Positions 1-11,218 of a stretch of DNA of 64,000 nucleotides are shown piece by piece. Source of the stretch: Amborella trichopoda (lineage: Eukaryota > Streptophyta > Magnoliopsida > Amborellales > Amborellaceae). Below the pieces are notes generated by a model, which was not told the DNA's origin, did no database searches, and saw only the letters and a program-made list of their open reading frames with translations. How positions within the stretch are numbered: position 1 is the first letter of the stretch; each line of letters opens with the position of its first letter. Position numbers and translations under genes: made by a program. The DNA lies in the NCBI RefSeq assembly GCF_000471905.2, contig NW_006500031.1, positions 1,239,048 to 1,303,047 of the forward strand, given 5' to 3'.

Positions 1-2194
1 CATCTTTAACTGTCTAGATGAGGGTTTAGTTGTAAAGGCCAAGGATCAACAACTTTGAATGGCCCTCAATCATAGTTGTAGAAGCATCACTCTTTGTCAT
101 GTCTTTCAATGCTCAAGTAATGGTGGTGCATGTGTATTGCTTATGTCTTGCTTTAATCAGATGTGTGTTGCTTATGTCTTCCTTTAACCAGTTGAAAACT
201 AACTCATTGGTAATTGAAACTTAACTGATCGATATATGGATAATTTTCAGTTTAGTAAAGATCAATGTATGAGATTATACTCTCTCAAAGTCCACAACAT
301 TGGTGGTATATTTACCTGCAATGGGCTTTTTGGAAATTAATGTCATCTGCATGCTCCCTTTGGTTTTCTTGATATTGCTGCTTCCTAGTTGTGCTAGCCC
401 TCCTTCATTAGCCTGGGTCATGGGCGAGGGCTTCATTGCCCTGCTGGGCAATCAGTCACTGGTTTATTGAGATGCCCTTTCATTTATGCCCCGCCTTAGA
501 CATGCTGTACATGTGTTTTATGTTTGTTCACTTGGAAGAAATTGGGAGTGGGGTGGGGAGGAAACGATGTGTGGGAGAGCAGTCCCCCAAGAAAGGAATC
601 AAATATGAAATAATTAAACAGAAAAGTACAGCACCCAAATTTAAACACATACATGTAAATTCTAGTAATGGTCTTACAGATGAATTACCAAACAAAAATG
701 ATCTATGGGACAACCTGCTCATTCATCTTGTCACGTTAAAAGCTCCCCCTTGACTTCTAATGGCTAGTGTAGAATTCTATTAATAGGCTTATGTCTCCAT
801 GGAGTTTTCTTCTAAAATGGCCTCACATATGCTTTCATAATCCTCTAACCTAGCAGGACTTGTAAAGTTTGTATCAAAGTTTTTCTCAAGGCTCCCATCA
901 TTTAAGTCACCCAAAAAACAAAGGCCCCATCATTGGACACCTCTATATAAACATTTAATACCAAGTTCCACTGATAAACGCTAACAGAAGTTCCACTTAT
1001 AAGCACCATCTGCGTTCTTCATTTTTGAACTGGATCCTTTCCTTTCTAATCACCCATCTAACTAGAACCCATTATTAGATGCTCACCTTTTTGCATTTTT
1101 TTACTGTTAACCTCATTGTCCTTCTCCTTTAAAGCGTTTTTTACTCTTTACACTTCCCAAATGAAGGCCATCAGACACCACTTTATATGATTTAGTTAAG
1201 AAAATGGTCTGCTTCTCATAACACCTGATTGATTATTTTTAGACTAATGAAGTATTGTTGTCCTCTCTAGCAATTTTATTAATGATTATTTCCCTTTTTG
1301 CTTACTCACTGAGATTTCTTTCAAGTTTAAGATTCACATGGTTAGGAGCTGTATTTCATCTGATCTACAAAGCTGTGATGCATTGACTATGAATATACAT
1401 TACACTCAACTCTTATTTCGGTCTTGGTTCAAAAGACCTGCATGGGCATTAAGCCAACCTACTAATATCGTAATACTTCGTCGACAATTCAGCTATTTTA
1501 TCCCATAACTTGACCTGGTTGTTCAGTAACGTTTTCTTTGATGGTTGGTGTAAGCAGAGTGCATAGTATGTATAAGTCATCGTTGCCAGGTAGTGGTAGG
1601 GGACTGGTATGGGTACGAAGTACTGCTACTGGTACCGGTACACGAGGGTGAAAATTGTTTCTGATACGTTTTTATAGATCAATATCTATCGGTGAGTTGG
1701 TTCGATTTATAGAGGAGAGGGTTCTATGTAATTGATAAGTTTATATTGATATTATTGAGTGGTCTCTTTGAGAGATTCATATTTAATACAGAAGTCATTT
1801 ATCTCTTCCTCTTTTTCTCTAGAAGGGTATCTCTCTCTCCTCCTCCCTCTCTCTCTCTCTCTCTCTGAACCAGTCTCTCTCTCTCTCTCCCCTCACTGAA
1901 CCACTTCTCTCTCTCTCTCTCTCTCCCCTCACTGAACCAATTCTTTTGTCTTGGTAATAGTTTACCTTTCTTTTAATTTGATACAGCTACCAACTTAATA
2001 GGGATTTGAATTATTTTAACGTGGATTGAAATGTTTTGTATCAGTTCCATGACTGGTATGAATTGTACATGGTAGGCCCACCCCAAAAGAATACCAAGGT
2101 AACTAGGCACATGTATTCGGTTTTGTACACAAAGAGATATAGCTGTCATTTCTGATCTTGTTTATACCACCAAGCTCATTATGTAAAGATACAT
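1..2194. other. Gene-free stretch with CT microsatellites
   Basis: I find no convincing coding exon on either strand; open frames are short and have no family resemblance. Interrupted (CT)n tracts lie at about 1829-1926, separated by a short CCCCTCACTGAACCA-type spacer that itself occurs twice. Earlier exons of the gene that ends at 6230 could lie here, but none could be joined with confidence. Confidence 0.5.
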
Positions 2195-2540
2195 AAGTAT
2201 TAATGTAGTATGTAAAGAAACAACATATCCATAAGATGGGTGTAGCTAAGATGAGGATGTTGAGATGGATGAGTGGCAAGAAAGAAAGGATAGAATTTAG
2301 AATGAATACATATTTGAGGTGATCCAGGGGTGGCTCCAATAGGCGATAAGATGAGAGAAAGTAGATTGAGGTGGACTGGCCATATGCAGCGTAGATCTAA
2401 TACAACACCGGTTTAGAATGGCTATTTGCTTCAAGTGAAAAGGCTCTAAAGGGCAAGGGGAAGGCCTAAAAGGAGATGGATGGAAGTAATGAGAAGAGAT
2501 ATGGTGATCTATGGTTTGACTGAGGGTATAGCACTTGTTA
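2195..2540 (+). mobile_element. LINE retrotransposon 3' end, left part (degenerate)
   Basis: Reading across frameshifts gives the C-terminal signature of plant non-LTR reverse transcriptase ORFs: KMGVAKMRMLRWMSG near 2236-2280, then RLRWTGHMQR near 2365-2390, then RARGRPKRRWMEV near 2450-2490, then YGLTEGIAL near 2510-2535. Family members carry the same order: a LRW-G-VQRR block, a GRPKxxWxEV block, then a TED/TEGxAL block. In-frame stops and shifts show it is dead. It is interrupted at 2541 by an LTR retrotransposon and resumes at 4759. Confidence 0.8.
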
Positions 2541-2983
2541 TGTTAGAATTCGTGGGAGCATAGAATGGAGAATAGAGAGAGAAGAAGAGAATTTGTGGGA
2601 GCATAGAATGGAGAATGGAGAGAGAAGAAGAGAGAATACAATGTTTACGTGGTTCAGGCTGAAGCCTTACTTCCACAGATCCAAAGTCCCATCCGCCTAC
2701 ATCTTCACTATTTTGGATGAATGTTTACATCTAGAAGTACGTCTATATATAGAGGACAATCACACAATTAGAAGAGATAATTATAGTATGATAACTTGAT
2801 GACCAAGTAATTTGGTCTCTATCTTCTAATCACACAATTAGAAGAGATAATTATGGTATGATTACTTGATGACCAAGTAATTTGGTCTCTATCTTCTAAA
2901 TACCTAACTTTATCAAGAGATATATACATATACATCCATAATGATGTATATCAATATGAACCCAAGATATCCATATCCCAACA
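2541..2983 (-). repeat. Long terminal repeat (3' LTR in element orientation)
   Basis: This direct repeat matches 4386-4758. It is 443 bp, 70 bp longer than the other LTR. A tandem copy of the segment starting CACACAATTAGAAG (first at 2761, again at 2831) accounts for the difference exactly. A second small duplication of a GTGGGAGCATAGAATGGAGA phrase lies at 2552-2630 and is also present, diverged, in the right LTR. Confidence 0.85.
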
Positions 2984-2993
2984 CTCCCCCTCA
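2984..2993 (-). other. Retrotransposon polypurine tract
   Basis: The minus strand reads GAGGGGGAG immediately before the TGTTGGG start of the left LTR, the expected place and composition for the plus-strand primer. A second similar tract (GCGGGGGAGAG on the minus strand, around 3623-3634) lies inside the element and may be a relic of an older end. Confidence 0.75.
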
Positions 2994-3839
2994 AACTCAA
3001 GATACTTTGACACAAAACAGCTCGAGTTTGAACAATATTAAGTTGCCAAAAAAAATAAAAAAATCACATGTTACCATGGTCTTCCAAGAAACAACCTTTC
3101 TTAGGCTCTGTACTTTCTTATATGAAGATCTCTCTCTTCAGAGGCTTCTCTGAAGATCTCTCTCTTCATAGGCTTCTTTTCTTTCTAGAGGCTTTCTCTC
3201 TCTAAAAGAAAAAGATTTTTCTTTCTCTCTCTTCGGAAGATCCGAGATCGAGTAACGAAAAACTCGACGATCATCACACAGGATGGACCAACAGAAAACT
3301 CCATCAGCAAACAAGATCAAGGAACGGAAAACTTGATCATCAACCAGGATTGAGAAATTCGATCATCTTCATCTCCTCATCTGGAGACGGAATTCTTGAT
3401 CATCAACCAGGATCGAGAAATTCGATCATCTTCATCTCATCATCTGGAGACTGGAACTCTTGAATCAATATGACCATAAGACTGGAACTCTTGAATCAAT
3501 ATGACCATAACTTCCCTTTGCATAGTAGTTGGACTGAGCCAGAATCTAGATTTTCTTTAGCGGTTACATTAGAGATGTTGACTTCATCTCTACTCATCTC
3601 ATCTCCATATCTCCTATACTCTCCCCCGCAACTTGGGTGTGGATGCGAAGAAACACCCAACTTGCAAAATACAATTTTTTTCTTTTTCTCTTTTGAGTAC
3701 AATCATATAAAAAAAATGCCAATGAAATTGGGCTTCTAGACAATAGCCCACATCTTAAAAAAATATTACATTTTTTTTTTTTTTCTTCTCTACTATTTCA
3801 ATTTTTTTTATTATTTTATTTTTTGTTGGTGGCCAAGCC

Positions 3840-4330
3840 AACTCCACCACGAATAGGTGGAACATTCTGCACTGAAAAGTCTGAGGGGGAGCAAGCGCGT
3901 TTGAATAGAATAGGAAAATAAATACTTGTCCATTGGCTGGTGAAAATTGCTCAACTCCGAGACAAACACAGCAGAGGCCCGAACTTGAACTCCTCAGGTC
4001 ACTGCAGCGGAGCACAATGGTGGTGTCTCTTGATATAGAGATATACTTCTAGCATTGTTCTCCCCACTTTGCAAGCGCCTAGCAAATTCTTCAAGCCATA
4101 GTAGCATCCCATCTTGTTGATCACCGCCATCAAGAGCATGCACAGTATTTACGAATGCACCAAGCACACATGCCATCAAATTTATATCGACCTCACGATA
4201 TTTTGTGTTAACGTAAAGTAAACCATCCAAGCAATCGAGGAAAAATATCTTCCTCAAGTTACACGACGAGGCAACAACAATGAGTTTTTGCTTTCTAGAG
4301 GATCTAATGCGGCGAGAAAGATGGATTGAT
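3840..4330 (-). pseudogene. SKIP16: Captured F-box/ApaG (SKIP16-like) gene fragment
   Basis: Minus-strand translation inside the LTR element matches what I know of plant SKIP16, an F-box protein with a C-terminal ApaG domain. Visible in order: KIFFLDCLDGLLYVNT, then DGGDQQDGMLLWLEE, then RRLQSG, then ARSISLYQETPPLCSAAVT, an in-frame TGA at 3994-3996, then GVQVRASAVFVSELSNF in the same frame. The family has an Asn-Gly-Val-Gln-Val-Arg-Ala-Ser stretch here, so the stop replaces one codon. Reading in the frame starts at the primer-site ATG (4386). No intron interrupts the match, which suggests capture from spliced RNA. The N-terminal F-box and the rest of ApaG are missing, so it cannot make a working protein. 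Confidence 0.75.
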
Positions 4331-4373
4331 AACTCGGGCAAAGACGGAATGGGGCAAAGACATAATTGATCTC

Positions 4374-4385
4374 GCTCTGATACCA
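4374..4385 (-). other. Retrotransposon primer binding site (tRNA-iMet)
   Basis: The minus strand reads TGGTATCAGAGC directly next to the right LTR. This is the standard plant Copia/TRIM primer site complementary to the 3' end of initiator methionine tRNA, and it fixes the orientation of the element. Confidence 0.85.
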
Positions 4386-4758
4386 TATTAGAATTCGTGG
4401 GAGCATAGAATGGAGAATAGAGAGAGAATAAGAGAATTTGTGGTAGCATATAATGGAGAATGGAGAGAGAAGAAGAGAAAATACAATGTTTACGTGGTTC
4501 AGGCCAAAGCCTTACATCCACGGATCCAAAGCCCCATCTGGCTACATCTTCACTATTTTGGATGAATGTTTACATCAAGAAGTACGTCTATATATAGAGG
4601 ATAATCACACAGTTAGAAGAGATAATTATGGTATGATAACTTGATGACCAAGTAATTTGGTCTCTATCTTCTAGATACCTAACTTTATCAAGAGATATAT
4701 ACATATATATCCATAATGATGTATATCAATGTGAATCCAAGATATCCATATCCCAACA
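4386..4758 (-). repeat. Long terminal repeat (5' LTR in element orientation)
   Basis: This 373-bp direct repeat is the partner of 2541-2983 and lacks the 70-bp internal tandem copy. On the minus strand it starts TGTTGGGATATGG and ends next to the primer binding site. Scattered substitutions between the two LTRs show that the insertion is not recent. Confidence 0.85.
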
Positions 4759-4850
4759 TGATAGAGCAGAATGACAGAATAAGATTTGTCTAGTCGACCC
4801 CAAATAGTTGGGATAAGGCTTGGGTGGTGATGATGTTGATGATTAATGTA
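4759..4850 (+). mobile_element. LINE retrotransposon 3' end, right part with tail
   Basis: This continues the LINE interrupted at 2540. The phrase GACCCCAAATAGTTGGGATAAG followed by GGCTTGGGTGGTGATGATGTTGATG is the usual end of this plant LINE class: the last residues of the ORF (ADPK, stop, LG) and a GAT/GTT-rich tail. Confidence 0.75.
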
Positions 4851-4886
4851 CTATGTCAAGTCCACTTTTTTCTTTTTCATTTTTGG

Positions 4887-4926
4887 TGGGGGGGTGGGGG
4901 GAAGGGGGGGGGGGGGGGGGGGGGGC
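4887..4926 (+). repeat. Long G-run (possible G-quadruplex or artefact)
   Basis: A nearly pure G tract, interrupted only by T and AA early on, ends in about 25 consecutive G. It follows the LINE tail by about 40 bp. Its true length is uncertain because homopolymers are often misassembled. Confidence 0.8.
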
Positions 4927-5703
4927 TAATTGCACAAATGCTCATCACATTTAGTCGACCAAAAAAAAAGAATGAATTTGCCCAGAACAAAGGGAGAAAA
5001 TTAGTCTGCCATGGTTGGTGAGAACAGGCCGCTGTCCATTTAATGGATGGTGGACCTAGGCCTTAGGCCTTAAAGTATTACAAATACGCATACACAGAGA
5101 CTATCTTTGTGTGTGTATGTGAAATGATTCAGCATGGAGCATTTGTGCTTCTACATCTCGAAATGGTGTGAGCCCTTCCTCTTCTTCTCTCTGCAAGGTC
5201 TAGTATAAATGGTTGGGATTTCGGTGCATAGTACTCTGTCATTGTCACAACAAACTGATGTTTGCATCATAGGTTTTCTTTTCTTTTATCCATCATTCTT
5301 GGAACTCCAACAAAATCTTCACAGTGATGATTGAGGTATTTGTAGAGCTAACATGCAGCATTATTGAATTCTCAGGCTACCAAATCTTGTTCTGGAGCTC
5401 TTAGTCCTGTACCTTATGTTTTTTTTTTCTTGGTGATAATTCAGTTTTCCTTGACTCTTACTAGGTCAATATGTCCTATTTTGATTGATTTTGCACTACA
5501 AATTAGTTGGTATTATGGACTTTGAAGATGAAGAAACTCTTATATTGATACATTTGATATTCAATGTTAAAGTTGTTAGCAGGAATTTTATATATATGCT
5601 ACATTGGTTGCCCCTTGATTTTCCAAGTATTGACGTTTTCCCTGGAGGACAGAAAAAGGGAAGAAGCCAAACTATTGTCAACTGACGATACGGTTTATTT
5701 TAG
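4927..5703. other. Intergenic or intron sequence upstream of the 5704 exon
   Basis: No exon could be assigned. Open frames at 5485-5685 (both strands) lack any family resemblance. Candidate donors such as TGCAAG|GTCTAG near 5198 exist, but nothing links them to the exon at 5704. Confidence 0.4.
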
Positions 5704-6230
5704 GTAGAGGCAGAAAGCAACCAAGAAGAAGTTGAACTGCGTGCAAAGATTGAAGCTCTTGGGTTAGAGGTCAGGAAAGTGCCATCAAAGCCTGCTGAGC
5801 ATATTGATGAGGTATTGAAATTGATTTTTTCTTTCCCAAAGTATATATATATATAGAGACAAGTAGCTTTTTTTTTTTTGCCTTCTCATCAGTTGGGTAT
5901 ATGAACACTGCTGCTATCAGTTTATATTTTTAGGGCTTATAAGGGTCAGATTATGGGTGATGAACATACTCATTATTTATTTGAAATTGATTTTTGTGCC
6001 CAAATGGCTCACTGATGATACAATAATGGGTGCAGCTAGAGATAGCAAGGGAATTGGATAATTTATCAGCCAAGTTGGATAATGTTGAGGAGATGATATC
6101 TTCAGCCATGGCTCAAGACCCACAAGTCGGTGCTTTGTTAAGTAATACTGCTGATCTATGGATGCCAGTTATCACCGCCACTTCTGAGGAGCGACACTCT
6201 TTCTCAACAGAGGCCTCAGAACATACGTGA
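5704..6230 (+). CDS. 3' end of a conserved plant gene, function not recognised
   Basis: Two exons are visible: 5704-5811 (36 codons, phase 0 at both ends, after TTTAG and before GTATTG) and 6036-6230 (ending in TGA, after GGTGCAG). Together they encode 100 residues. The first carries ELRAKIEALGLEVRKVPSKP, and the second ELDNLSAKLDNVEEMISSAM, then ADLWMPVITATSEERHSF. The composition is strongly helical, with heptad-like Leu/Ile spacing suggestive of a short coiled coil, and there is no membrane segment. The start and earlier exons were not found; they lie upstream, possibly before the transposon cluster at 2.2-4.85 kb. The clean splice sites and protein-like sequence support a real gene. I do not recognise the family. 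Confidence 0.65.
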
Positions 6231-8244
6231 AGATCGACTGAATTCTTAAAACTGGGCCGTTTGGTTTTATATCCTATTTCTAGGCATTAATTGTGTTGTG
6301 ATTATGTATGTCCTTATTGAAATATAGGGTAATTCATAAAAAATGTGACTAAGAGATGAACTATTGGACATTTACCCATTTTTTTTAATTTATTTTCAGA
6401 AATCTCATCAAAATACACATGACATGAGTTGAAATAGTTGAAAATGGGTAAAAGGCTAAGTAGTTGATAAGTTTAGTGCAATTTGATAAATTCCCCTAAA
6501 ATACAATAATTTTCTTGGGGATTTGCCAACATATTTTTCATATAGTGGACTTGGTTTTTGTCTGTTTAACTTGTTTGTATGATACTTTACACGTGCGGCT
6601 TGTTGTAAATCATTTTGGGTGGTGTTTAATTTAGTAACTTTCCAGGGGCAAATATGTAAGCTCCGTGCAAAGACGGGATGTTTTTCGTTACAAAGACACC
6701 AACTATGTATACCAGTATAAAAAATGTCAACCCCAAAATTGTTATTAGACATGGCAGTTCTGTATATCATTAGAGATGGTGGGAAGTAGAATTTTATGTC
6801 ATTTATTTGCTTTTAAATGGTATTTGATCAAAGGGGTTTAAAAAGAAATGTCTAAGTCTTTAAAATGTCAAACGTCTCAAATCATAGTTGTGTCAAGCGA
6901 AAAGTCTCAAATCATAATTGTGTCAAGCAAAAGATGATGGGCATTGAATGGGGGTGCTTGTTCGGACTATGATGGCGGCCTAAATGGGGTGCTTGTTCTG
7001 ACTATGATGGCGGCCTAAATGGGGGAATTGAATGTGTCAGCCACTAAAAGATCCGCGCTTTGAATAGTAATTTGATATTTGTTTAGCAAATGGCAAAGCT
7101 ACCATTGCTCAAAAGCTAACAATATGTTGGAAGGCATAAATGTATAATTTTTTGTTGGCTTTATTTGCAAGTGCTTTAAAGTGTGCCTTTTATTTGATGC
7201 TTTTGGCTGGGTCTTGTTGGTCTGATCTGTGCTTACTTTTTCATAAGCAATGCCTTGTTGGGTATTGGGTAACACTTATTAAATATACATTTGAGAGCAT
7301 GTATCTTATACTCCTTCGAGCATAGTTTACTTCTACTCCTTTGGTTAGATGATCTAATTGCGGGGATTTTTTCAATTTGAAATTTTGGCAATCACTTTAA
7401 AATTATTAGATGATTATTCTCAAAAAAGAAAAAGAAAAAGAGTTTTCTAACACTTGGATCTCACCCTCTAAACAATTCGACGGTTTCTATTAAATCTTGA
7501 GACATTATTTTTTTCGTGTTTAAAGGGTACAATTAAGATTTTTTTTTATTGAGGTTAATCTATATGTCAAAGAGGTTATATCCCCAAAATTTGGGGTCCT
7601 AAAACCAGTTCTAGGTGGGGTTTTACCTGAAGAAGTAAGTGGACAGTATACTCCCGAGGGAGTAGATTTTCTTTTGGCTACATTTAAATATCGTCCGTGA
7701 GAATTGCTCTTTTTCCTCTTTGTTAGAAGCCTCACATGTTTGTTTTTTGTTTTTTTCTCTCTATTATTTTTCTTGACTTAGCTAATTTGGTAGGAGCATC
7801 TTAGTCCCGACTCCCGACCCAATACGCCAGTCAGAAGATGTCGATTAATGTACTGTTGCCATCAGTTTATTTTTTAAGATAATACCCAAATTGGGTGTTG
7901 AATGTTGATTTTTATGGCAATCGCTGATATGACAAAGGTGTAGTTTTGGCCTTTTGGGAAGAGGATGAAAATCATTTTTGGAAGAGCATATGGAAAATCA
8001 TTTGTGAGAGAGAGGGGCCCGAAGTTTCGGTGAGGTTAAGAGAGAGCACACTAGGTTTCGGCAATGGATAGGGTAGTGAGTGTTAAAGATAGGACGTCTG
8101 AGATGCGTATGTGGTGAGAAAGCAGATAAGGTAGTGAGTGTTAAAGACAAGACGTCTGAGATGGGTATGGTGATGAGAAAGCAGTGACTTCCAAAACAGC
8201 ATAACATTTTATGCATAACTAATACAAAAGGTAATACAGTACCT
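6231..8244. other. Intergenic region with short tandem duplications
   Basis: No gene is seen. Three short tandem duplications are present: GTCTCAAATCATAGTTGTGT at about 6869 and 6905; GGTGCTTGTTCGGACTATGA at about 6953 and 6988; and a roughly 60-bp unit containing GTAGTGAGTGTTAAAGA at about 8071 and 8132. The rest is AT-rich unique sequence. Confidence 0.5.
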
Positions 8245-8748
8245 TTGGTAACGAAACGTGGTATTTGCTGGACATTGGCCAGCTATAAGATCTTTGTCTA
8301 CAAAGTTGACAACTTCAATGGAAAAGATTCTTGGTGTTGCAGGACCAAATTATTCATTTGTTCATGCTGTCAAGGCTTCTTTAACCTCCAAGAACACCTT
8401 TCATTTCCCAGTTTAAAATTTCTCTTTCACATCGAGAACTGCTTCCTGGCAATTAAAAAACAAATTGGAGCTCCCAAAATGCTCAAAGTTAATACCCCAC
8501 CACAATTGATCTCAGAAACTCTCCACCATCCGATGAAAAAGACTGGGGTTTTAAACCCTCAGAACCAATTTTTATTTCTACAGCTATCACAAGGTGAATC
8601 AGATATAACTCGGAGAAGTGGAGTAGATAGAAAATCCTTAATTATGGTATCTTACCTGCAGCACCAAATGTACAATTTGGTCATGCCGGACACACAATAT
8701 GCAGTTGCTCGTCTTTATTATCGAACTCTATTAAAGTTTAAATGGTGA
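8245..8748 (+). other. Unassigned 167-codon open frame
   Basis: An ATG-to-stop frame begins MVTKRGICWTLASYK and ends LYYRTLLKFKW. It is the longest intron-free frame in this intergenic stretch, but it has no recognisable domain and is rich in Cys, His and Phe in no ordered pattern. It could be a decayed retroelement piece or a chance frame. I would not call it a gene on this evidence. Confidence 0.12.
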
Positions 8749-8779
8749 GGTTTGTATAATGTGCTCAACTTACACTGTA

Positions 8780-9240
8780 CAAGTAAGGCGCTCCTCACAT
8801 TTGCAAGTAGATATAGTTCTAGTGTCCAAAACATTATGATGGCTTGAAAATCGATATTCAATCTTAATTATGAAATTTAAGATTTTCAAAATAATATAGA
8901 TTAAGCTGACCTATAAATATTTGAAAATCTTGAAAATAGACTGCTCATATAACTTGTTATAAGACGCACTAATTTTAAGACTTGAATTTTTTTTATTTTT
9001 AATTTTTAATTTTTTTATTTTTTATACCCATACATCTCTGGATCAAAATGATTAATTGAAAGATTTTCTAACTTCATAATATTATTTTATACTAGATATT
9101 TGAAGTGCATTTATAAAATTACAACCTTATATAATTTTGAAAATGGTGTTGGAGTCGTGGTGGTAGCACTACTTATGCCCCAGCTAAAGTCTAAGCTTTC
9201 ATTGTCGCATATCTCATTAAAAAACCACTAGCGATTTAAA
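8780..9240. repeat. MITE-like dispersed repeat, family B (degenerate copy)
   Basis: The block resembles 41335-41690 and 44895-45295. Shared phrases, diverged, include ATAAATATTTGAAAATCTTGAAAATAG, then a TTGTTATAAGACGCACTA phrase, then CATACATCTC followed by GATCAA, then a TTACAACCTTATATAA end. The edges are too decayed to place. Confidence 0.45.
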
Positions 9241-9699
9241 AAACTGGGTACTAACTTGTAATCCCCATTGAATTACCAAAAACAAAAAAAAAAACTTATA
9301 TAAATTATTTCTAAAGTTTAAAAACAGTCTAAAGCATAGGTGGATCCGAATTGCCACCTCGTGATTTCAAACAAAAAAATATTCAAAAGGAATAGAGCCA
9401 ATAACCAATTCAGGTTGGGTCGCTTTCCAACAAACAGAATCAAACAAAGGGCTTGGAAGGATTCATAATCGAAAAAGCCCTCAAAAACACATGGCAATTT
9501 CTAATTGCCCTTCATAACTTTATTTACTGATATACCCCTCAAAACTTTGTATGAGCGGTGGAGATTCTTCTTGACAAAAAGCTTTCTTGTCTACGACGTT
9601 TAAAATTTGGAGAGGTTACTGTCATATGAAGCGAACTATGTTAAAATATCAGAAGGTTTTGTGTAGCTCAATGTTTTAAAGCCAGGCCATTTTTTATTG

Positions 9700-10095
9700 G
9701 GAAAAGTTTATATAGAGCCTAGGCAATAAGCAATCAAATTAGATTCTACTTCAAAATTTTTATTAGAAGAGTTTGTTTTAATGTTCAAATACCGTCGAAT
9801 TGATCATCTCAATATTAAGATGCATGGACATGAAAGAATATGGATTTTAAGGTTTGAAAATAATGCATCTTGTAATATATTTTTTGTCGATCAATTTTCA
9901 ATATTTTCAAATTTTCATAGATTGGCTTGATCTACACTATTTTTTAAAGTTTTTAAATTTTATAATTAGAGATGAAAATATATTTTAAGGCTGTCACAAA
10001 GATTTTCAGTGCTGAAACCATATTTCTTATCACTATTTGAAGATGGGATTTACTTTGATTGTTTAGAGCCTCGGCTTTATACAAACCACACCCTT
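9700..10095. repeat. MITE-like dispersed repeat, family A (degenerate copy)
   Basis: It begins GAGCCTAGGCAATAAG and ends TTTAGAGCCTCGGCTTTATAC. It shares with other family A copies the 'gatcatctcaatattaag' phrase near the start, the TCAATTTTCAATATTTT/GAGATGAAAAT middle and the TCACAAAGATTTTCA phrase near the end. Its outer ends are degenerate inverted repeats. Confidence 0.4.
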
Positions 10096-11218
10096 TTTTA
10101 TTTGGATTGTCGATTTACATGGGAATTGGTCACGACTGAACTAGTTCTAAGATTGGTATTAATCATGGCTTAGTTTTCCTAAAACTCTTTTTTTATATAT
10201 TTTTAAAACTTATCTAGAGTTTTTTTGTCCTTTTAAAAATCACAACCGAACTAGTTCTAGGATGGTATTCTTCCTTCTTGGTGATAACTGTTATTATGAT
10301 GACTGGACCGGGCCTCCTGGTCCAATTCATGAGACAACTAATTGATGTATGGTTCGTAATAAAAATTAAGTTTATTTGAAATTGGTTAGAAATGATGTTT
10401 AAGTGGTCATGGTATGTATTGTCAGTTATTACCGATCGGATGGGTTAAACAAAGTTGAATTTATATTTTAGAATATATTTTATGTTTTTAAACTACTATT
10501 TTTATATTTTGTTTTATTTTTTTTTAAATCTAATCCAATCAGTGTGATCGACAATTAAACCAACCTCTCTGATGATGTCAATAATGTACTGAGTCCATAA
10601 ATCTAAAAGAACTAAGGATTATAGACTGTAATTATGTATCTTTTATTTTTTGTATCAAGAAGTTAAAGTCACTCGTACCAATTAAATGTGAAATCTGAGA
10701 CATCTGATAGCTCGGTGAATTAAAAATGTCAAATTTGAACTTTTAACCAGGTCAATGGGACACCCCCAGCCTACCCTTTCACATGGATGGCCAAGGGTAA
10801 ATAGCTTTATTAGATGTCCTTTAAAACAATTAATAGGATATCTCATCGTAAACTTTATCTTTCCTGTCATGCTATCGAATTATCAGCAGGAAGCTGATAA
10901 TACTCGTAAGGAAACAAAATTTTCATCGGCGCATATCATTCTCTTGTATCTAATCATCCGAAATTTTGATATTCTCGGTATATAATATCAAGCATCTTAA
11001 TTATATAGAGTAAGTTTGAAATTTTTTTACTTCTCAAAAGTATTAAAATACTTGTATTAAGGAAGAAGTGAAGGGAGAAATCCCGTTAAAAGTTGACTTT
11101 TTAAATAACATCCCTCCATTCAATTTTTTTTTACAATTTTTACCACAAAATAAATTTTTATAGCAAATACCCTCAAGTAAAAAATAATGAAAATGCCTTT
11201 TTCTATACATAATAAATT
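10096..11218. other. Gene-free AT-rich stretch
   Basis: No exon is seen. Short frames at 10682-10985 on both strands have no family resemblance. The phrase CACAACCGAACTAGTTCTAGGAT recurs at about 10131 and 10240. Confidence 0.4.

Larger units (their letters stand above)
2541..4758 (-). mobile_element. Non-autonomous LTR retrotransposon inserted in a LINE
   Basis: Two direct repeats (2541-2983 and 4386-4758) bound about 1.4 kb of interior with no gag, protease, integrase or reverse transcriptase. The element lies on the minus strand. A primer binding site complementary to initiator tRNA-Met abuts the right LTR at 4374-4385, and a purine tract GAGGGGGAG abuts the left LTR at 2984-2993. Ends are TG...CA. 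Flanking 5-mers are TGTTA and TGATA, an imperfect target duplication. The LINE sequence continues on both sides. The interior holds a host-derived F-box/ApaG fragment (about 3840-4330) and short tandem repeats (3110-3180, 3339-3510). It resembles TRIM/LARD-class elements mobilised in trans by a Copia-type element. Confidence 0.85.

Noticed and set aside
436-753. 105-codon plus-strand open frame
   Set aside because: No family resemblance, antisense frame also open, no splice context; typical of chance frames in this DNA.
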